DNA of 64,000 nucleotides from Sinorhizobium sojae CCBAU 05684 (GCF_002288525.1 NZ_CP023067.1:1364001-1428000), one strand, 5' to 3'. Counted from the stretch's first letter, positions 32,832 to 44,016 are shown. Program-made: numbers and translations. Notes: generated by a model not told the origin, from the letters alone.

Positions 32832-33584
32832 GTGAAGAGCTTGCTTGAGACCGTGTTATCCAGGGCGCCGAAACGGACGAGCCATGCACAGGTGGTGGAT
32901 CAACTTGGCAGGGCGATCGTATCGGGGGAGTTTCCGGTCGGGAGCATCTTGCCCGGCGACCCCGAACTGGCGGCCCGCTTCCGAGTGTCGCGCACGGTCC
33001 TCAGGGAAGCGATGAAGACTCTCGCCGCCAAGGGGATGATCGTTCCGCGTGCCCGAATTGGTACGCGTGTCACGCCCCGGAAAGAATGGAACCTCTTCGA
33101 CGCGGAGATCCTGACTTGGCATTTTGCCTGCGGGGTGGACGAGGAGTTTCTCCAGCATCTCAGCGAAGTGCGCCTTGCCTTCGAGACCCATGCCGCCGCA
33201 CTTGCGGCGCGAAACGCATCCGATGCGGAAATCGCCACGATGATGCGCCTCGCGGTCGCGATGAGCCATGCGAACCATACTGCGGAGACTCTCGCCGAGG
33301 CGGATCTCAGGTTCCATCTTTCGGTCCTCGACGCATCCGGAAATCCGTTTCTTAGGACCGTCGGCAGCCTGATCGAGGCCGCTCTCGTCGGTATTTTCCG
33401 GCTGAGTTCGCCAACGGACGATGTAGGCGGCATCGACGAAGTTGCCCAAAATCACATCCGTATCGTCGAGGAGATCGGCAAGAGGGACGAGGCCGGCGCG
33501 CGGCAGGCGATGGAATATGTGATCCGATACGGGCGCGATCGCATCCATCAGGCATTGCAGACCGAAACAGGCGAGGGAGCGTGA
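32832..33584 (+). CDS. FadR/GntR-family transcriptional regulator (FCD domain)
   Basis: The 250-residue protein has a winged helix-turn-helix (IVSGEFPVGSILPGDPELAA, FRVSRTVLREAMKTLAAKGM, about residues 30-80) and an all-helical FCD ligand domain (about 100-235) with candidate metal ligands in ADLRFHLSVLDASGNPFL and NHIRIVEEI. GTG start at 32832 after GGGAGGAGAGG. Such regulators respond to sugar acids and other carboxylates. Whether it controls the transporter upstream or a distant operon is unknown. A dyad upstream may be an autoregulatory site. Confidence 0.9.
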   Translation: MKSLLETVLSRAPKRTSHAQVVDQLGRAIVSGEFPVGSILPGDPELAARFRVSRTVLREAMKTLAAKGMIVPRARIGTRVTPRKEWNLFDAEILTWHFACGVDEEFLQHLSEVRLAFETHAAALAARNASDAEIATMMRLAVAMSHANHTAETLAEADLRFHLSVLDASGNPFLRTVGSLIEAALVGIFRLSSPTDDVGGIDEVAQNHIRIVEEIGKRDEAGARQAMEYVIRYGRDRIHQALQTETGEGA

Positions 33585-33688
33585 GAGGCTCCATCATCAT
33601 TGATCTTGCCCTTACCCGCATCCCGGCCTATCTGGAGAGAGTAGCCGCTCGGGATCGGGCTGGCTTTCCTCAACGGTAAAGCGGGGCC

Positions 33689-34984
33689 ATGTACGAGTTC
33701 TTCGTGATCTTTCTGCTCCTCCTGATCAACGCCTTCTTTGCCCTCTCGGAATTGGCAGTCGTTTCGGCAAGCAAACCGTTGCTGCGCCAGATGGTGAAGC
33801 AGGGGAACCGGCGTGCGGAAAGCGCGCTGAAGCTTGCCGAAGATCCCGGAAAGTTCCTGTCCACAGTTCAGGTCGGAATTACGCTTGTCGGCATTCTGGC
33901 AGGTGCCTATGGCGGCGCGACCATAGCCGCAAAGTTTGCGCCGGCGCTCGACCAGGTGGCCTGGATCAACCCCTATGGGAATACGGTCGCGGTGGCACTC
34001 GTCGTCACGCTCATCACTTTCCTGTCGGTCGTCATCGGTGAACTCATTCCCAAGCAGCTCGCGCTTCGCAATCCCGAAGGGCTGGCGATGTTCGTCGCGA
34101 CACCGATGACCTGGCTTTCGCGAATCACGGCGCCGGTCGTGTATATTTTCGAGACTACGGCCGCTCTCGCGATCCGCCTGATGGGCATGCGGCCGAACGA
34201 CCTTGATCGCGTGACGGAAGAGGAAGTGCAGGCGATCATGGCGGAGGGCGTGGAAAGCGGCGCAATCGAGAAGAGCGAGCATGAAATGCTGCGGCGCATC
34301 ATCCGCCTCGGTGATCGCAGCGTCAAATCGATCATGACCCACCGGACAGAGGTGAGCTTTATCGATGTCAAGGACGATCCGGCGACGATCGGCCGCAAGA
34401 TCCGCGACTTCGGCCACTCGCGCTATCCCGTGGTCGAAGGTCCGTCCGGCGAAGTGATCGGAGCGGTCCTTGCCAAGGAGATATTGAATGCGCCTTTGGC
34501 ACCGCCCTTCAACCTGCGCACTTATATCCGCGAGATTCTGACGCTTCCGGAGACTATTTCCTGTCTGAAGGCGCTCGAGGCGTTCAAGACTTCGCCCATC
34601 GATATGGCGATGATCGTCGACGAATATGGCAGCATGGAAGGGATCATCACCACAGCCGACGTACTGGAGGCTATCGTCGGCGTGATGCCGTCGAACTACG
34701 ACGATGCCGAGCACGCGCAGATCCGGACGCGCGAAGATGGCAGCTATCTTGTCGATGGCCGGACGTCGATCGATGAAATTCATCTGCAAATCGGTATCGA
34801 GGGCATCGATCCGGACGCCGATTTCGAGACCATTGCCGGCTTTCTCGTCCACGAACTGCGCAAGACCCCGGAAGAGGGCGATTGCGCTGAGGCCTACGGC
34901 TACCGCTTCGAGGTCGTCGACATGGACGGCCGGCGCATCGACAAGATTCTTGTCAGCCGCAGCACGGGAGAGAGCCCGGTGTGA
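33689..34984 (+). CDS. CNNM/CorC-type transporter (DUF21-CBS-CorC)
   Basis: The 431-residue protein has an N-terminal DUF21 domain with three or four membrane helices (about 1-190, FFVIFLLLLINAFFALSELA, STVQVGITLVGILAGAYGG, VIGELIPKQLALRNPEG). A CBS pair follows (about 205-330, VKSIMTHRTEVSFIDVKDDP, MAMIVDEYGSMEGIITTADV), then a C-terminal CorC_HlyC domain (about 345-425). The family exports Mg2+ or Co2+, or adapts to metal stress; the old name hemolysin is misleading. Converges on moeA with 38 bases between stops. Confidence 0.9.
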   Translation: MYEFFVIFLLLLINAFFALSELAVVSASKPLLRQMVKQGNRRAESALKLAEDPGKFLSTVQVGITLVGILAGAYGGATIAAKFAPALDQVAWINPYGNTVAVALVVTLITFLSVVIGELIPKQLALRNPEGLAMFVATPMTWLSRITAPVVYIFETTAALAIRLMGMRPNDLDRVTEEEVQAIMAEGVESGAIEKSEHEMLRRIIRLGDRSVKSIMTHRTEVSFIDVKDDPATIGRKIRDFGHSRYPVVEGPSGEVIGAVLAKEILNAPLAPPFNLRTYIREILTLPETISCLKALEAFKTSPIDMAMIVDEYGSMEGIITTADVLEAIVGVMPSNYDDAEHAQIRTREDGSYLVDGRTSIDEIHLQIGIEGIDPDADFETIAGFLVHELRKTPEEGDCAEAYGYRFEVVDMDGRRIDKILVSRSTGESPV

Positions 34985-35022
34985 CCGGGTAACAGGTAAG
35001 GGCGAACGGGCCGCGCTCGCCC

Positions 35023-36243
35023 TCAGGCCGGTTCCCGCAGTTTCAGCACCGGACATATTTCTCCGGGCGCGGCTGCCGGCGATTGCGGTGGACGAACGAT
35101 CAACCCATCCGATTGCGCAAAGACCCTGGTCATGGAGGAATCCTGGCGCGAGAACGGTTCCGCCAGGAACGAGCCATCCGGTTCGACGGAGAGGCGCGCG
35201 CGAATGTAGTCCTGGCGGCGGTCGTTGGCGGGCAGAGGGACGGCGAGGCGGGCAGTGACCAGGCGGGAGCGCGGAGGAAGATGCGCGAGCTTGCGGGTCA
35301 AGGGCTCTAGGAACAGCAGGGCGCAGACAAGGCTCGAGACCGGATTGCCGGGAAGGCCGAGCACAATCATACCTTCGAGTTCCCCCACCATCAGCGGCTT
35401 TCCGGGGCGCATGGCGATCCGCCAGAAGTCCAGCGTCATGCCGCAGCCAAGAAGCGTTGACTGGACGAGATCATGATCGCCGACGGAGGCGCCGCCCAGC
35501 GTAACCAGCACATCCGCCTTAACCGACTGCGCCGCGGCGACGGCCGCTGCGATAGCTGTTCGGTCGTCGGGGACGATGCCGAGATCCAGGATTTCCGCGC
35601 CGTTTTCCCGTGCGATCGCGGCAACGCCGAATGTGTTCGAAGCGATGATCTGGTCGGGCCCGGGTGTGCTGCCGGGTGGCAGCAATTCGTCGCCGGTCGC
35701 GAGAAAGGCGATCTTCGGACGCGCAAACACCGGCAGGCTTTCGTGGTTCATGCTGGCGGCAAGCGTCAGCCGTCCGGCGTCCAGCAGGCTACCGCCGGCA
35801 AGTGCCACTTCTCCGGCATTGAAATCCTGGCCGCGCAAGCGGATATGGCGCCCCTTCGCGGGCGTAAAGAGCGTGCGAACGCGCTCGCCTTCCACCGCCT
35901 GCGTGTCTTCCTGCAGGACGACGGTATCCGCCCCCGCTGGAAGCGGTGCACCGGTAAAGATACGAACGGCCTCGCCGCGTCCTACCGTGCCGCGAAATCC
36001 GCGTCCGGCGGCGGACTGGCCGATAACGGTGAGTTCGGCACCGATGTCGGCGATATCCTCGTGACGGACCGCATAGCCGTCCATGGCCGAATTGTCGAAG
36101 GCGGGGTGGGTGAGGCGTGCGGCGGTGTCCGCGGCAAGAACGCGGCCGAGGCAGTCTTGCAATGCAAGCCGTTCCGTTTCGTCGCGCGGCCGGGCCTTCG
36201 CAAGGACCCTTGCCTGGGCCTCGTCGACCGGAAGCAGCGACAT
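35023..36243 (-). CDS. moeA: Molybdopterin molybdenumtransferase MoeA
   Basis: Inserts molybdate into adenylated molybdopterin, the last step of molybdenum cofactor synthesis. 406 residues, family length. Motifs: DNSAMDGYAVRHEDI, GAPLPAGADTVVLQED, FLATGDELLPPG, VLVTLGGASVGDHDLV, AMRPGKPLMVGELEG and GLPGNPVSSLVC. Its ATG shares one base with the moaC stop, so translation is coupled. Last gene of the ppiD-trpD-trpC-moaC-moeA run. In some relatives lexA follows moeA (from memory); here it does not. Confidence 0.96.
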   Translation of the reverse strand: MSLLPVDEAQARVLAKARPRDETERLALQDCLGRVLAADTAARLTHPAFDNSAMDGYAVRHEDIADIGAELTVIGQSAAGRGFRGTVGRGEAVRIFTGAPLPAGADTVVLQEDTQAVEGERVRTLFTPAKGRHIRLRGQDFNAGEVALAGGSLLDAGRLTLAASMNHESLPVFARPKIAFLATGDELLPPGSTPGPDQIIASNTFGVAAIARENGAEILDLGIVPDDRTAIAAAVAAAQSVKADVLVTLGGASVGDHDLVQSTLLGCGMTLDFWRIAMRPGKPLMVGELEGMIVLGLPGNPVSSLVCALLFLEPLTRKLAHLPPRSRLVTARLAVPLPANDRRQDYIRARLSVEPDGSFLAEPFSRQDSSMTRVFAQSDGLIVRPPQSPAAAPGEICPVLKLREPA

Positions 36244-36737
36244 CAGCGGTTTTCTCCGTCGCGGCGGTAGTCGCCCGAGCGGCCGCCCGACTTGCTGACG
36301 AGGCGGATGCCGCCGATCTCCATCTCACGATCCGCGGCCTTGGCCATGTCGTAGACCGTCAGACAGGCGACGCTGACGGCAGTCAGCGCTTCCATCTCGA
36401 CGCCCGTGCGCCCCGTGAGCTTCGCCATCGCCTCCACCCGCAGGCCCGGCAGTGCCGCGTCCGGAACGATGTCCACCGACACTTTGGTGAGCATAAGCGG
36501 GTGGCAGAGCGGTATCAGGTTCGCCGTCTGCTTGGCCGCCATGATCCCGGCAAGCCGGGCGGTGCCGATGACGTCGCCCTTCTTGGCATCGCCTTCGAGG
36601 ATCAAGGCGAGCGTTTCCGGCCGCATTCGAACGAAGCCTGCGGCGACGGCAACGCGAACGGTTTCCGCCTTGTCGCCGACATCGACCATATTGGCTTCGC
36701 CGGTGCTGTCGATATGGCTGAGGCGAGGTTCGCTCAT
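36243..36737 (-). CDS. moaC: Cyclic pyranopterin monophosphate synthase MoaC
   Basis: Rearranges 3',8-cyclo-GTP to cyclic pyranopterin monophosphate with MoaA (not in the window). 164 residues with [34 protein letters not shown] and [20 protein letters not shown] followed by AKA, including the catalytic Asp and Lys. Starts inside the trpC stop (ATGA) and overlaps moeA by one base. Confidence 0.96.
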   Translation of the reverse strand: MSEPRLSHIDSTGEANMVDVGDKAETVRVAVAAGFVRMRPETLALILEGDAKKGDVIGTARLAGIMAAKQTANLIPLCHPLMLTKVSVDIVPDAALPGLRVEAMAKLTGRTGVEMEALTAVSVACLTVYDMAKAADREMEIGGIRLVSKSGGRSGDYRRDGENR

Positions 36738-37549
36738 TCTGCTGCCAGAGCGTTGTCCGCGCCGGTCAACAGCGCGCGCGTCGCCGCCTCCACGTCATGC
36801 TTTCGCATCAGGCTTTCGCCGACGAGGAAGGTGGTGATTCCACTCTCTTCCAGGCGCCGGCAGTCCGCATGCGTGAAGATGCCGCTTTCGCCGACGAGCA
36901 GCCGATCGGCCGGAACCATCGGCGACAGGACTTCGGAAACGGCAATATCGACCTCGAAGGTCCTGAGATTGCGATTGTTGATGCCGACGAGCGGAGAGGA
37001 GAGCCGAAGCGCCCTTTCCATTTCTTCTTCGTCATGCACCTCGATGAGGACGTCCATGCCGATTCCGAAGGCGGCGTCTTCTAGGCGTCGCGCGTCGTCG
37101 TCGCCGAGCGACGCCATGATCAAGAGGATGCAGTCAGCGCCCCAGGCACGGGCTTCGAAGACCTGATAGCTGTCGAACATGAAGTCCTTGCGGAGCGCCG
37201 GAAGCGACGAGGCAGCGCGTGCCGCCGCCAGGTATTCCGGCGCACCCTGGAAGCTCGGCGTATCGGTAAGGACCGAAAGGCAGGCCGCCCCACCCGCAGC
37301 ATAGGCTTTGGCGAGCGCCGGCGGGTCGAAGTCCGGACGGATCAGCCCTTTCGAAGGGCTCGCCTTCTTGATCTCGGCGATGAGACCGAATTCGCCCTTT
37401 TGGCGTCGCGCAGCAAGGGCTGCGTGAAAGCCGCGCGGAGCCGATTGGTCGGCGATCCGCGCCTTCAATTCTTCGAGCGGAATGCGTGATTTCGCGGCGG
37501 CGATCTCCTCGCGCTTGTAGGCTTCGATCTTGCGCAGAATATCCGTCAT
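36734..37549 (-). CDS. trpC: Indole-3-glycerol phosphate synthase
   Basis: Converts carboxyphenylamino-deoxyribulose phosphate to indoleglycerol phosphate in tryptophan synthesis. 271-residue TIM barrel with [75 protein letters not shown] and [20 protein letters not shown]. Not fused to TrpF. Nine bases after trpD, and it overlaps moaC by four bases. Confidence 0.96.
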   Translation of the reverse strand: MTDILRKIEAYKREEIAAAKSRIPLEELKARIADQSAPRGFHAALAARRQKGEFGLIAEIKKASPSKGLIRPDFDPPALAKAYAAGGAACLSVLTDTPSFQGAPEYLAAARAASSLPALRKDFMFDSYQVFEARAWGADCILLIMASLGDDDARRLEDAAFGIGMDVLIEVHDEEEMERALRLSSPLVGINNRNLRTFEVDIAVSEVLSPMVPADRLLVGESGIFTHADCRRLEESGITTFLVGESLMRKHDVEAATRALLTGADNALAAE

Positions 37550-37558
37550 ATCCTCTCC

Positions 37559-38572
37559 TCAAGCGGCATTGGAGACGGTGATCAGGCGCTGCAGGGCGGT
37601 TTTGGCATTACCGCTCGAAAGCGATTGACGTGCAATCGCCATGCCCTCCGCGAGATCCTTGGCGCGTCCCGCTATCATCAACGAAGCGGCGGCATTCGCA
37701 AGCGAAATGTCCCGATAGGCGTTTTCCTCGCCATCGAGCACCGCCTGCAGGGCCGCCGCATTATGCGCTCCGTCGCCGCCTTTCAATGCGCTGAGGCCGA
37801 CCGTCGCGAGGCCGAAATCGGCGGGTGTCAGTTCGAAGCTCCTGATCTTGCCGTCCTCGAGCGCCGCGACCTTGGTCACTCCTGTCGTGGTGATCTCGTC
37901 GAGGCCTTCGCCATGGACGACCCAGACGCTTTCCGAGCCGAGATCGCGCAAGACCTCCGCAATCGGATCGACCCATTGCGGCGCAAAGACGCCAACGAGC
38001 TGCCGTTTGACGCCCGCCGGATTGGAGAGAGGACCGAGCAGGTTGAAGATCGTCCTCGTGCCGAGTTCGACGCGGGTCGGGCCGACATGGCGCATGGCCG
38101 AATGATGCTGCTGGGCAAACATGAAGCCGACGCTGGCCTCGCGGACGCAGCGGGCAATCGCTTCGGGGCCGATGTCGAGCTTGACGCCGAGGCAGGAGAG
38201 CGCGTCCGCCGTGCCGGATTTCGAGCTCAGCGCCCGGTTACCGTGCTTTGCGACAGGCACGCCGGCTCCGGCGACGATGAGCGATGCCAGCGTCGAAATA
38301 TTGTAGGTGCCCGCGCCGTCGCCGCCGGTCCCGACGATGTCGATCGCGTCTTCCGGCGCTTCGACCGGCAGCATCCGCGCGCGCATGGCGCCGACGGCGC
38401 CGACAATCTCGTCGACGGTTTCGCCGCGGACCCGGAGCGCCATGAGGAAGCCGCCGATTTGCGAGGGTGTCGCTGCCCCGGACATGATGATCTCGAAGGC
38501 GGCGCGCGCATCGTCCCGGCTGAGGGACTCACGCGCCGCGACCTTCGCAACGAACGGCTTCAAATCACTCAT
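37559..38572 (-). CDS. trpD: Anthranilate phosphoribosyltransferase
   Basis: Transfers phosphoribose from PRPP to anthranilate. 337 residues with [20 protein letters not shown] (PRPP-binding glycine loop), [20 protein letters not shown] and [20 protein letters not shown]. The ATG at 38572 gives the standard length; the longer frame to 38749 reads into the ppiD end and is not family-like. 16 bases separate it from ppiD upstream. Confidence 0.96.
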   Translation of the reverse strand: MSDLKPFVAKVAARESLSRDDARAAFEIIMSGAATPSQIGGFLMALRVRGETVDEIVGAVGAMRARMLPVEAPEDAIDIVGTGGDGAGTYNISTLASLIVAGAGVPVAKHGNRALSSKSGTADALSCLGVKLDIGPEAIARCVREASVGFMFAQQHHSAMRHVGPTRVELGTRTIFNLLGPLSNPAGVKRQLVGVFAPQWVDPIAEVLRDLGSESVWVVHGEGLDEITTTGVTKVAALEDGKIRSFELTPADFGLATVGLSALKGGDGAHNAAALQAVLDGEENAYRDISLANAAASLMIAGRAKDLAEGMAIARQSLSSGNAKTALQRLITVSNAA

Positions 38573-38588
38573 GCGTCGTCCTCGCCCC

Positions 38589-40481
38589 TCACTGCTGCGC
38601 CAATGCCTGCTCGGCCAGCGTCTGGTTGATCGATACGCCGTAGGCCGCCTGCAATGTGAACACCATCTGGTCGAGAATGTCGTCTCCGCTGGCGCGGGCG
38701 ATCGCCTCGATCTGGCGGCTGTCGTCGTCGAGGGCATTGGCCGGCGCACTCTCGTTTACCGCCGTCACCTGAAGCAGGATCTGGCCTTCGCCGCCGGTAC
38801 CCGGTGCATTGGCGACGTGCCCGTTCGGGCCGCCGAATGCTGCCATTATCGCCGCTTGGCTGAGCGCCGGATCCTGGGTCGAGCGCTTCAGTCCAGCCTT
38901 GCTTTCGACTGTCAGGCCGAGCTCGGTTGCGATGTCGGCAAGCGTCTCACCCTTCTTTATCCGCTCCTTGAGTTCGGCCGCCTTGGCAGCCAGAGCCGAG
39001 CGCTGCTGTTCCGCGGTCCAGCCGGCGGCCACTTCGTCGCGCACCTCGTCGAGTGTCCGGTCGCGGGCGGGGATCACCTCTTCGAGGTCGAACCAGAGGT
39101 ATCCGTCGCGTCCGATGGGAACCGCGAGCGTATCGAGACCGACCTCGGCCTTGAAGACCTCCTCGAGCAGTTCGCGCTGCTCCGGCAATCCGGTGACGTC
39201 GTCGCCGTTCTGGTCCTTGCCGGTGGCATCGATCGCATCGACGGTAACGAGCTTCAAATTCAGCTGTTCGGCCACTTCCTTGACGGGCACGCCGGCGGCG
39301 CGTTCGTCCTCGATCTTGGCGTGGAGACCGATCAACTGGTCGCGCGCGGCGTCAAGGGCGATCTCCTTGCGCAACTCGTCCTTCACTTCGTCGTAGGTGC
39401 GGACGGTTTCGGGACGAATGTTGGTGACGCGCAGGATGACGGGGCCGAATGCGCCTTCGACGACCGGCGTCACGCCGCCATCGGTGGTGACCGCGAAGGC
39501 GGCATCGGCAACCTTGGGATCCGGCATGCTCTCCTTGGTGAAATCGCCGAGAAGAACGTCGCCGGTGCTCTTGCCTTCGGCCTTGATCAGATCGTCGAAG
39601 GAGGTGCCGGCGACGAGCTTTGCCGCGGCGGCGTCGGCCGCTTCGCGCGAGGGGAAGGAGAGCTGCTCGATGGTTCTCGTCCCCGCTGTGCGGAACCGTT
39701 CCTTGCGCTGCTCGTAGTCGGCGCGCACTTCCTCCTCGGAAATGGTCTCGGGAGCGGCGAGATCTGCCGGCTCGAGCTTGATATAGCTGAACTTGCGATA
39801 CTCCGGCGCGCGATAGTTCGCCTTGTGGCTTTCGAACCAGGGCGCAAGCACGTCGTCGCCCGGAGCCTTGACTGCATCGATATTCGCGTTCGAGAGCATC
39901 AGATAGTCGATACTGCGGGTCTCGTGGCGATATTTGCCGATCGCCTCGGCAAGCACGTCGGGAGCCTTGTATCCGTCTGTGATCGCATCGACGACCTGTG
40001 AGCGCACCGCCACCTGGGCGCGGTTGCGGATGTAGTCCTTTTCGGTGAGGCCAGCATTTCGCAGCACACTCGAAAATGTCAGTCGGTCGAATTGGCCGTT
40101 AGCGCTGTGAAAGGCCGGGTCTTCGCCGATGAGCCTTGCGAGCCGATCCTCGGAGAGGCCGAGATTCATGTCCTCGGCGAGTTGGTCGAGAGCTGCGCCG
40201 GCAACGAGCTGCGAATAGACCTGCGCCTCGACCCCGAAGGCGCGCGCCTGCTGCCGCGTCAGCGGCATGCCGAGCTGCCGCGACAGGAGGCTGCGCTGGC
40301 GCTCATAGGCAAGGCGGAAGTCGCTGGCGGATACCTTGACATCGCCGACTGTAACCACAGCGTCGGACGCACCCGTCACCATCATCGTCTGTCCACCCCA
40401 AACCATGAATGAGAGGATGAGAATGGCCAGGAAGCCTTTGACGACCCGCGTCCGGGCGGCGTTTCTCAGGGAGTCGAGCAT
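38589..40481 (-). CDS. ppiD: Peptidylprolyl isomerase/chaperone PpiD (SurA-like, membrane-anchored)
   Basis: A periplasmic folding chaperone tethered to the inner membrane. 630 residues from the ATG at 40481. One N-terminal anchor ([20 protein letters not shown], about 13-32), a SurA_N-like domain, a parvulin PPIase domain (about 240-380, [40 protein letters not shown]), and a second parvulin-like region towards the end. Alphaproteobacteria keep it just before trpD, as here. The longer open frame to 40688 is rejected because it puts 69 residues before the anchor. Confidence 0.92.
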   Translation of the reverse strand: MLDSLRNAARTRVVKGFLAILILSFMVWGGQTMMVTGASDAVVTVGDVKVSASDFRLAYERQRSLLSRQLGMPLTRQQARAFGVEAQVYSQLVAGAALDQLAEDMNLGLSEDRLARLIGEDPAFHSANGQFDRLTFSSVLRNAGLTEKDYIRNRAQVAVRSQVVDAITDGYKAPDVLAEAIGKYRHETRSIDYLMLSNANIDAVKAPGDDVLAPWFESHKANYRAPEYRKFSYIKLEPADLAAPETISEEEVRADYEQRKERFRTAGTRTIEQLSFPSREAADAAAAKLVAGTSFDDLIKAEGKSTGDVLLGDFTKESMPDPKVADAAFAVTTDGGVTPVVEGAFGPVILRVTNIRPETVRTYDEVKDELRKEIALDAARDQLIGLHAKIEDERAAGVPVKEVAEQLNLKLVTVDAIDATGKDQNGDDVTGLPEQRELLEEVFKAEVGLDTLAVPIGRDGYLWFDLEEVIPARDRTLDEVRDEVAAGWTAEQQRSALAAKAAELKERIKKGETLADIATELGLTVESKAGLKRSTQDPALSQAAIMAAFGGPNGHVANAPGTGGEGQILLQVTAVNESAPANALDDDSRQIEAIARASGDDILDQMVFTLQAAYGVSINQTLAEQALAQQ

Positions 40482-40836
40482 GGGGGCAGAAAACCTCGTT
40501 GCAGTACAGCGGCATAGAGCCGAATGAGTTCGTTCCTTAGAACAAACCGGACGGGAATTGAAGGGCGCTGTGCTGCAAATTGCATGATCCGTGGCCGACT
40601 TGAGCGCTCGACCGTCTCGGTCACGCGAATTCGGTCGCCCTATGGCTGCCGGCGCCTTGCGAAGCACCGGCCGGAGAAACCGGCGCAAACAGGAAAGAGA
40701 GTGTCGAATTCGTTAGCCGGCAACCGAAATCGATCTGTAGAATTATCCACTTTCCCTTATAGCAATTGGTCGGGAATCGTGTCTTCGATAGGGCTCAAGC
40801 AATCCCGTTCTTCGTGGCCGTTACGGAACTGATGCC
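40482..40836. other. Divergent intergenic region
   Basis: Separates ppiD (minus) from the Na/Pi cotransporter (plus) and must hold both promoters. Frames here are short and lack ribosome sites. No repeat of the RIME family was recognised. Confidence 0.4.
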
Positions 40837-42483
40837 ATGCAATCCACAATCGTGATGGTCAATCTCTTCGGCGCCGTTGCGCTGCTGCTGTTCGGCCTTT
40901 CGCTCGTCAGGGAAGGGGTGACGCGCGCGTTCGGAGCGCGGTTGCGGACCGGCCTCGCGCAAGGGACCGGCGGTCCCCTGCGGGCATTCGCTACGGGCCT
41001 CGTTGCGACGCTTGCGCTTCAGAGTTCGACCGCCACGGCCCTGATGACCGCGTCCTTCGTGGAGAAGGGCCTGGTGCGCTCGCGCATGGCGCAGATTGTG
41101 CTGCTCGGCGCCAATATCGGCACTGCCATGACGGCCTGGATCGTCGCGCTCGGGATAGGATGGCTATCGCCGCTGCTCGTGCTTGCGGGGGTCGTCACGC
41201 ACAGGATGAGCCGGTCGAGCGCGCGCCAGGGCGGCGGTTATGCCCTCGTCGGCATAGGCTTGATGCTCTTGTCCCTCGACCTCCTGGGAGCGGCAACGAA
41301 GCCGATGCGCGAATCGGAGGCTCTCGCGGCGTTTCTTGGTCTGCTCGACGGCGCATGGCCCGTCGCGACCTTGATCTCGGCGGGTCTCGCATTCGCCTCG
41401 TCTTCAAGCCTCGCCGTCGTCATGCTGGTGCTGTCTCTATCCTCCGCCGGCGTGCTTACGGCAGGCCTGACCGTCGCCCTGGTGCTTGGCGCGAATATCG
41501 GTGGTGCCATACCCCCCGTACTCGCTACGCTCGGCTCCGCGCCGGCCGCGCGACGGGTGACGCTTGGGAACCTCGTGGTGCGCAGCATTGGCTGTTTGAT
41601 CGCGCTTCCGCTCGTCGGCATAAACGTGGAATTCCTGCAGCGGCTGCCTCTGCAGGCCGAGAACCTGCCCGTCGATGTGCATCTGGCCTTCAATGTGGTC
41701 GTGGCGCTCGTCGCATGGCCCTTCGCGGGCATGCTCGCGCGCGCCATGGCCCACTTCGTTCCCGATGAGGAGGCAAGCGAACTGGGACCGCGTTACCTCG
41801 ACGAGGCATCGCTCGACACGCCGGCCATGGCGCTCTCCGGCGCGACGCGAGAAGTCCTGCGGGTCGGAGACCTGATCGAGTCGATGCTCATGCGTGCCTC
41901 GACCGCATTCCAGAACAACGACCTGAGCGAGCTCAACGACGTGGCTCGGATGGAAAGGCAGGTGGATCTCCTGCAGCAGGAAGTGAAGATCTTCCTGTCG
42001 CGGCTCGGGCGCGGCGAGTCGGACGAGGAGCACGGCCGCCGCTCGATCGTAATCATCGACTATGCGATCAACCTCGAACACATGGGCGATATCATTGAAA
42101 AAGGTCTTTGCGAGCAGATCCGCAAGAAGATCACCAACGGCCTCAAATTCTCCGAAGACGGCTATCAGGAACTGAAGAGCCTCTTCGAGCTGACGATCGA
42201 CAATCTTCGCATCGCCCAATCGATCTTCGTGACGCGAAACGCCGATCTGGCGCGGCATTTGATCGAGGTGAAGGTCGACGTCCGGCACATGGAGAAGCGG
42301 TCCGCGGAGCGGCACCTTGAACGGCTGCGCGATGGTCTCGCCGAAAGCCTACAGACGAGTTCGCTGCACCTCGACATGCTTCGGGATCTGAAGCGCGTCA
42401 ACGCCCATATCGCGTCAGTCGCCTATCCGATCGTCGAGGAAAGCGGACTTCTGACGGAGAGCAGGTTGCGGCCGCGGGCTTGA
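40837..42483 (+). CDS. Na/Pi cotransporter family protein with C-terminal PhoU domain
   Basis: The 548-residue protein has an N-terminal pair of Na/Pi-cotransporter repeats (helices through about residue 310) with the family motif QSSTATALMTASF near 62-74 and its second-repeat counterpart ASSSSLAVVMLVLSLSSAGV near 190. A C-terminal PhoU-like helical domain (about 345-540, GDLIESMLMRASTAFQNNDL, IIDYAINLEHMGDIIEKGLC) follows. Comparable NptA/YjbB proteins move phosphate, mainly outward in bacteria. No pho operon genes are adjacent. Confidence 0.9.
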   Translation: MQSTIVMVNLFGAVALLLFGLSLVREGVTRAFGARLRTGLAQGTGGPLRAFATGLVATLALQSSTATALMTASFVEKGLVRSRMAQIVLLGANIGTAMTAWIVALGIGWLSPLLVLAGVVTHRMSRSSARQGGGYALVGIGLMLLSLDLLGAATKPMRESEALAAFLGLLDGAWPVATLISAGLAFASSSSLAVVMLVLSLSSAGVLTAGLTVALVLGANIGGAIPPVLATLGSAPAARRVTLGNLVVRSIGCLIALPLVGINVEFLQRLPLQAENLPVDVHLAFNVVVALVAWPFAGMLARAMAHFVPDEEASELGPRYLDEASLDTPAMALSGATREVLRVGDLIESMLMRASTAFQNNDLSELNDVARMERQVDLLQQEVKIFLSRLGRGESDEEHGRRSIVIIDYAINLEHMGDIIEKGLCEQIRKKITNGLKFSEDGYQELKSLFELTIDNLRIAQSIFVTRNADLARHLIEVKVDVRHMEKRSAERHLERLRDGLAESLQTSSLHLDMLRDLKRVNAHIASVAYPIVEESGLLTESRLRPRA

Positions 42484-42645
42484 CGCCTCCGCAGGCGACA
42501 TGGTGTGCGTCTCGCGCGTCATTGCGTTTTAACCGGATTAATGCGACGTGATTGGCTGACTGCGCCTTGCCGCAATATCTTGCCGGCAGACGTCGAATCG
42601 GGCTGACGGGGCGCTGTAGAAGAATACCTCAAGGAGAAGAAGAGC

Positions 42646-44016
42646 ATGGAACGGACTTGCCTGGCGATCATCCTGGCGGCTGGCGAAAGCACTCGGATGA
42701 AATCGGCAATGTCGAAGGTGCTGCACCCCGTTGCGGGCCGGCCCATGATCGCGCATGTCGTCGACGCGCTGGCAAGCGCTTCCATTTCCGACGTGGCCCT
42801 GGTCGTGGGGCGCGACGCCGAGGCGGTGACAGCCGCGGCCGCGAGTGGTGCCGTTACCGTCACCTCGTTCCTGCAGAAAGAACGGCTCGGCACGGCGCAT
42901 GCGGTGCTTGCCGCGCGGCAGGCGATCGAAAGGGGGTATGACGATGTCCTCGTGGTCTTCGGCGACACGCCGCTGATCACCGCCGCTCCGCTCAAGGCCG
43001 CGCGTGAGCGCCTGGCCGAAGGCAACGACGTCGTCGTCATCGGTTTCGAGACGGCGGATCCAACGGCCTACGGCCGCCTGATCGTCGAGGATGGAGAACT
43101 TCGGGCGATTCGGGAGCACAAGGACGCCTCGGAGGAGGAGCGACGTATCACCTACTGCAATGGCGGGCTGATGGCGATCCACGGCCGCAAGGCACTCGAC
43201 CTTCTCGCCCGGATCGGCAACGGGAATGCCAAGGGCGAGTACTATCTTACCGATCTCGTCGAGATTGTTCGCTCGCTCGGCGGCCGCGCGATTGCCGTGA
43301 AAGCGCCGGAGGAAGAACTGACCGGCTGCAACACGCGGGCCGAACTCGCCTATATCGAGAGGCTCTGGCAGCAGCGTCGCCGGCACGAACTGATGCTGGC
43401 CGGCGTCTCGATGATCGCGCCGGAAACCGTCTTCCTCGCCTGGGATACGAAGCTTGCGCAGGATGTGCTGGTCGAGCCGAACGTCGTCTTCGGTCCGGGC
43501 GTGCGCGTCGAAAGCGGTGCGGTCATTCACGCCTTCTCGCATGTCGAAGGGGCGCATATTCGCGCCGGCGCGACCGTCGGTCCCTTTGCCCGTCTGAGGC
43601 CTGGCGCCGATCTCGGGCCGAATTCGAAGGTCGGCAATTTCTGCGAGGTCAAGAAGGCGGCGATTGGCCCCGGGGCGAAGGTCAACCATCTGACCTATAT
43701 CGGCGACGCCTTTGTCGGTGCCGGGTCGAATATCGGCGCCGGCACGATCACCTGCAATTATGACGGCGTGAACAAGCATGTGACCCGCATCGGCGAGAAT
43801 GCCTTCATCGGCTCGAATTCAGCGCTTGTGGCGCCTGTGACGATCGGCGACGGAGCGCTCGTCGGTTCCGGCAGCGTGATAACCGAGGACGTTCCGGCGG
43901 ACGCGGTCGCGTTCGGTCGGGCGCGTCAGGAGGTGAAGCCCGGCCGGGCGCCGATACTGCGCGAGCGCTACGAGGCGGAAAAGGCAGCCAGAAAAAAGGC
44001 GAAGGCCGCCGAATAA
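42646..44016 (+). CDS. glmU: Bifunctional UDP-GlcNAc pyrophosphorylase/GlcN-1-P acetyltransferase
   Basis: Makes UDP-GlcNAc from glucosamine-1-phosphate, acetyl-CoA and UTP for peptidoglycan and LPS. 456 residues. N-terminal uridyltransferase with [20 protein letters not shown] and [10 protein letters not shown]-terminal left-handed beta helix with [20 protein letters not shown] and [20 protein letters not shown] then NYDG. AAGGAG precedes the ATG. Followed by glmS after about 340 bases, so two steps of the same pathway are neighbours. Confidence 0.97.
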   Translation: MERTCLAIILAAGESTRMKSAMSKVLHPVAGRPMIAHVVDALASASISDVALVVGRDAEAVTAAAASGAVTVTSFLQKERLGTAHAVLAARQAIERGYDDVLVVFGDTPLITAAPLKAARERLAEGNDVVVIGFETADPTAYGRLIVEDGELRAIREHKDASEEERRITYCNGGLMAIHGRKALDLLARIGNGNAKGEYYLTDLVEIVRSLGGRAIAVKAPEEELTGCNTRAELAYIERLWQQRRRHELMLAGVSMIAPETVFLAWDTKLAQDVLVEPNVVFGPGVRVESGAVIHAFSHVEGAHIRAGATVGPFARLRPGADLGPNSKVGNFCEVKKAAIGPGAKVNHLTYIGDAFVGAGSNIGAGTITCNYDGVNKHVTRIGENAFIGSNSALVAPVTIGDGALVGSGSVITEDVPADAVAFGRARQEVKPGRAPILRERYEAEKAARKKAKAAE

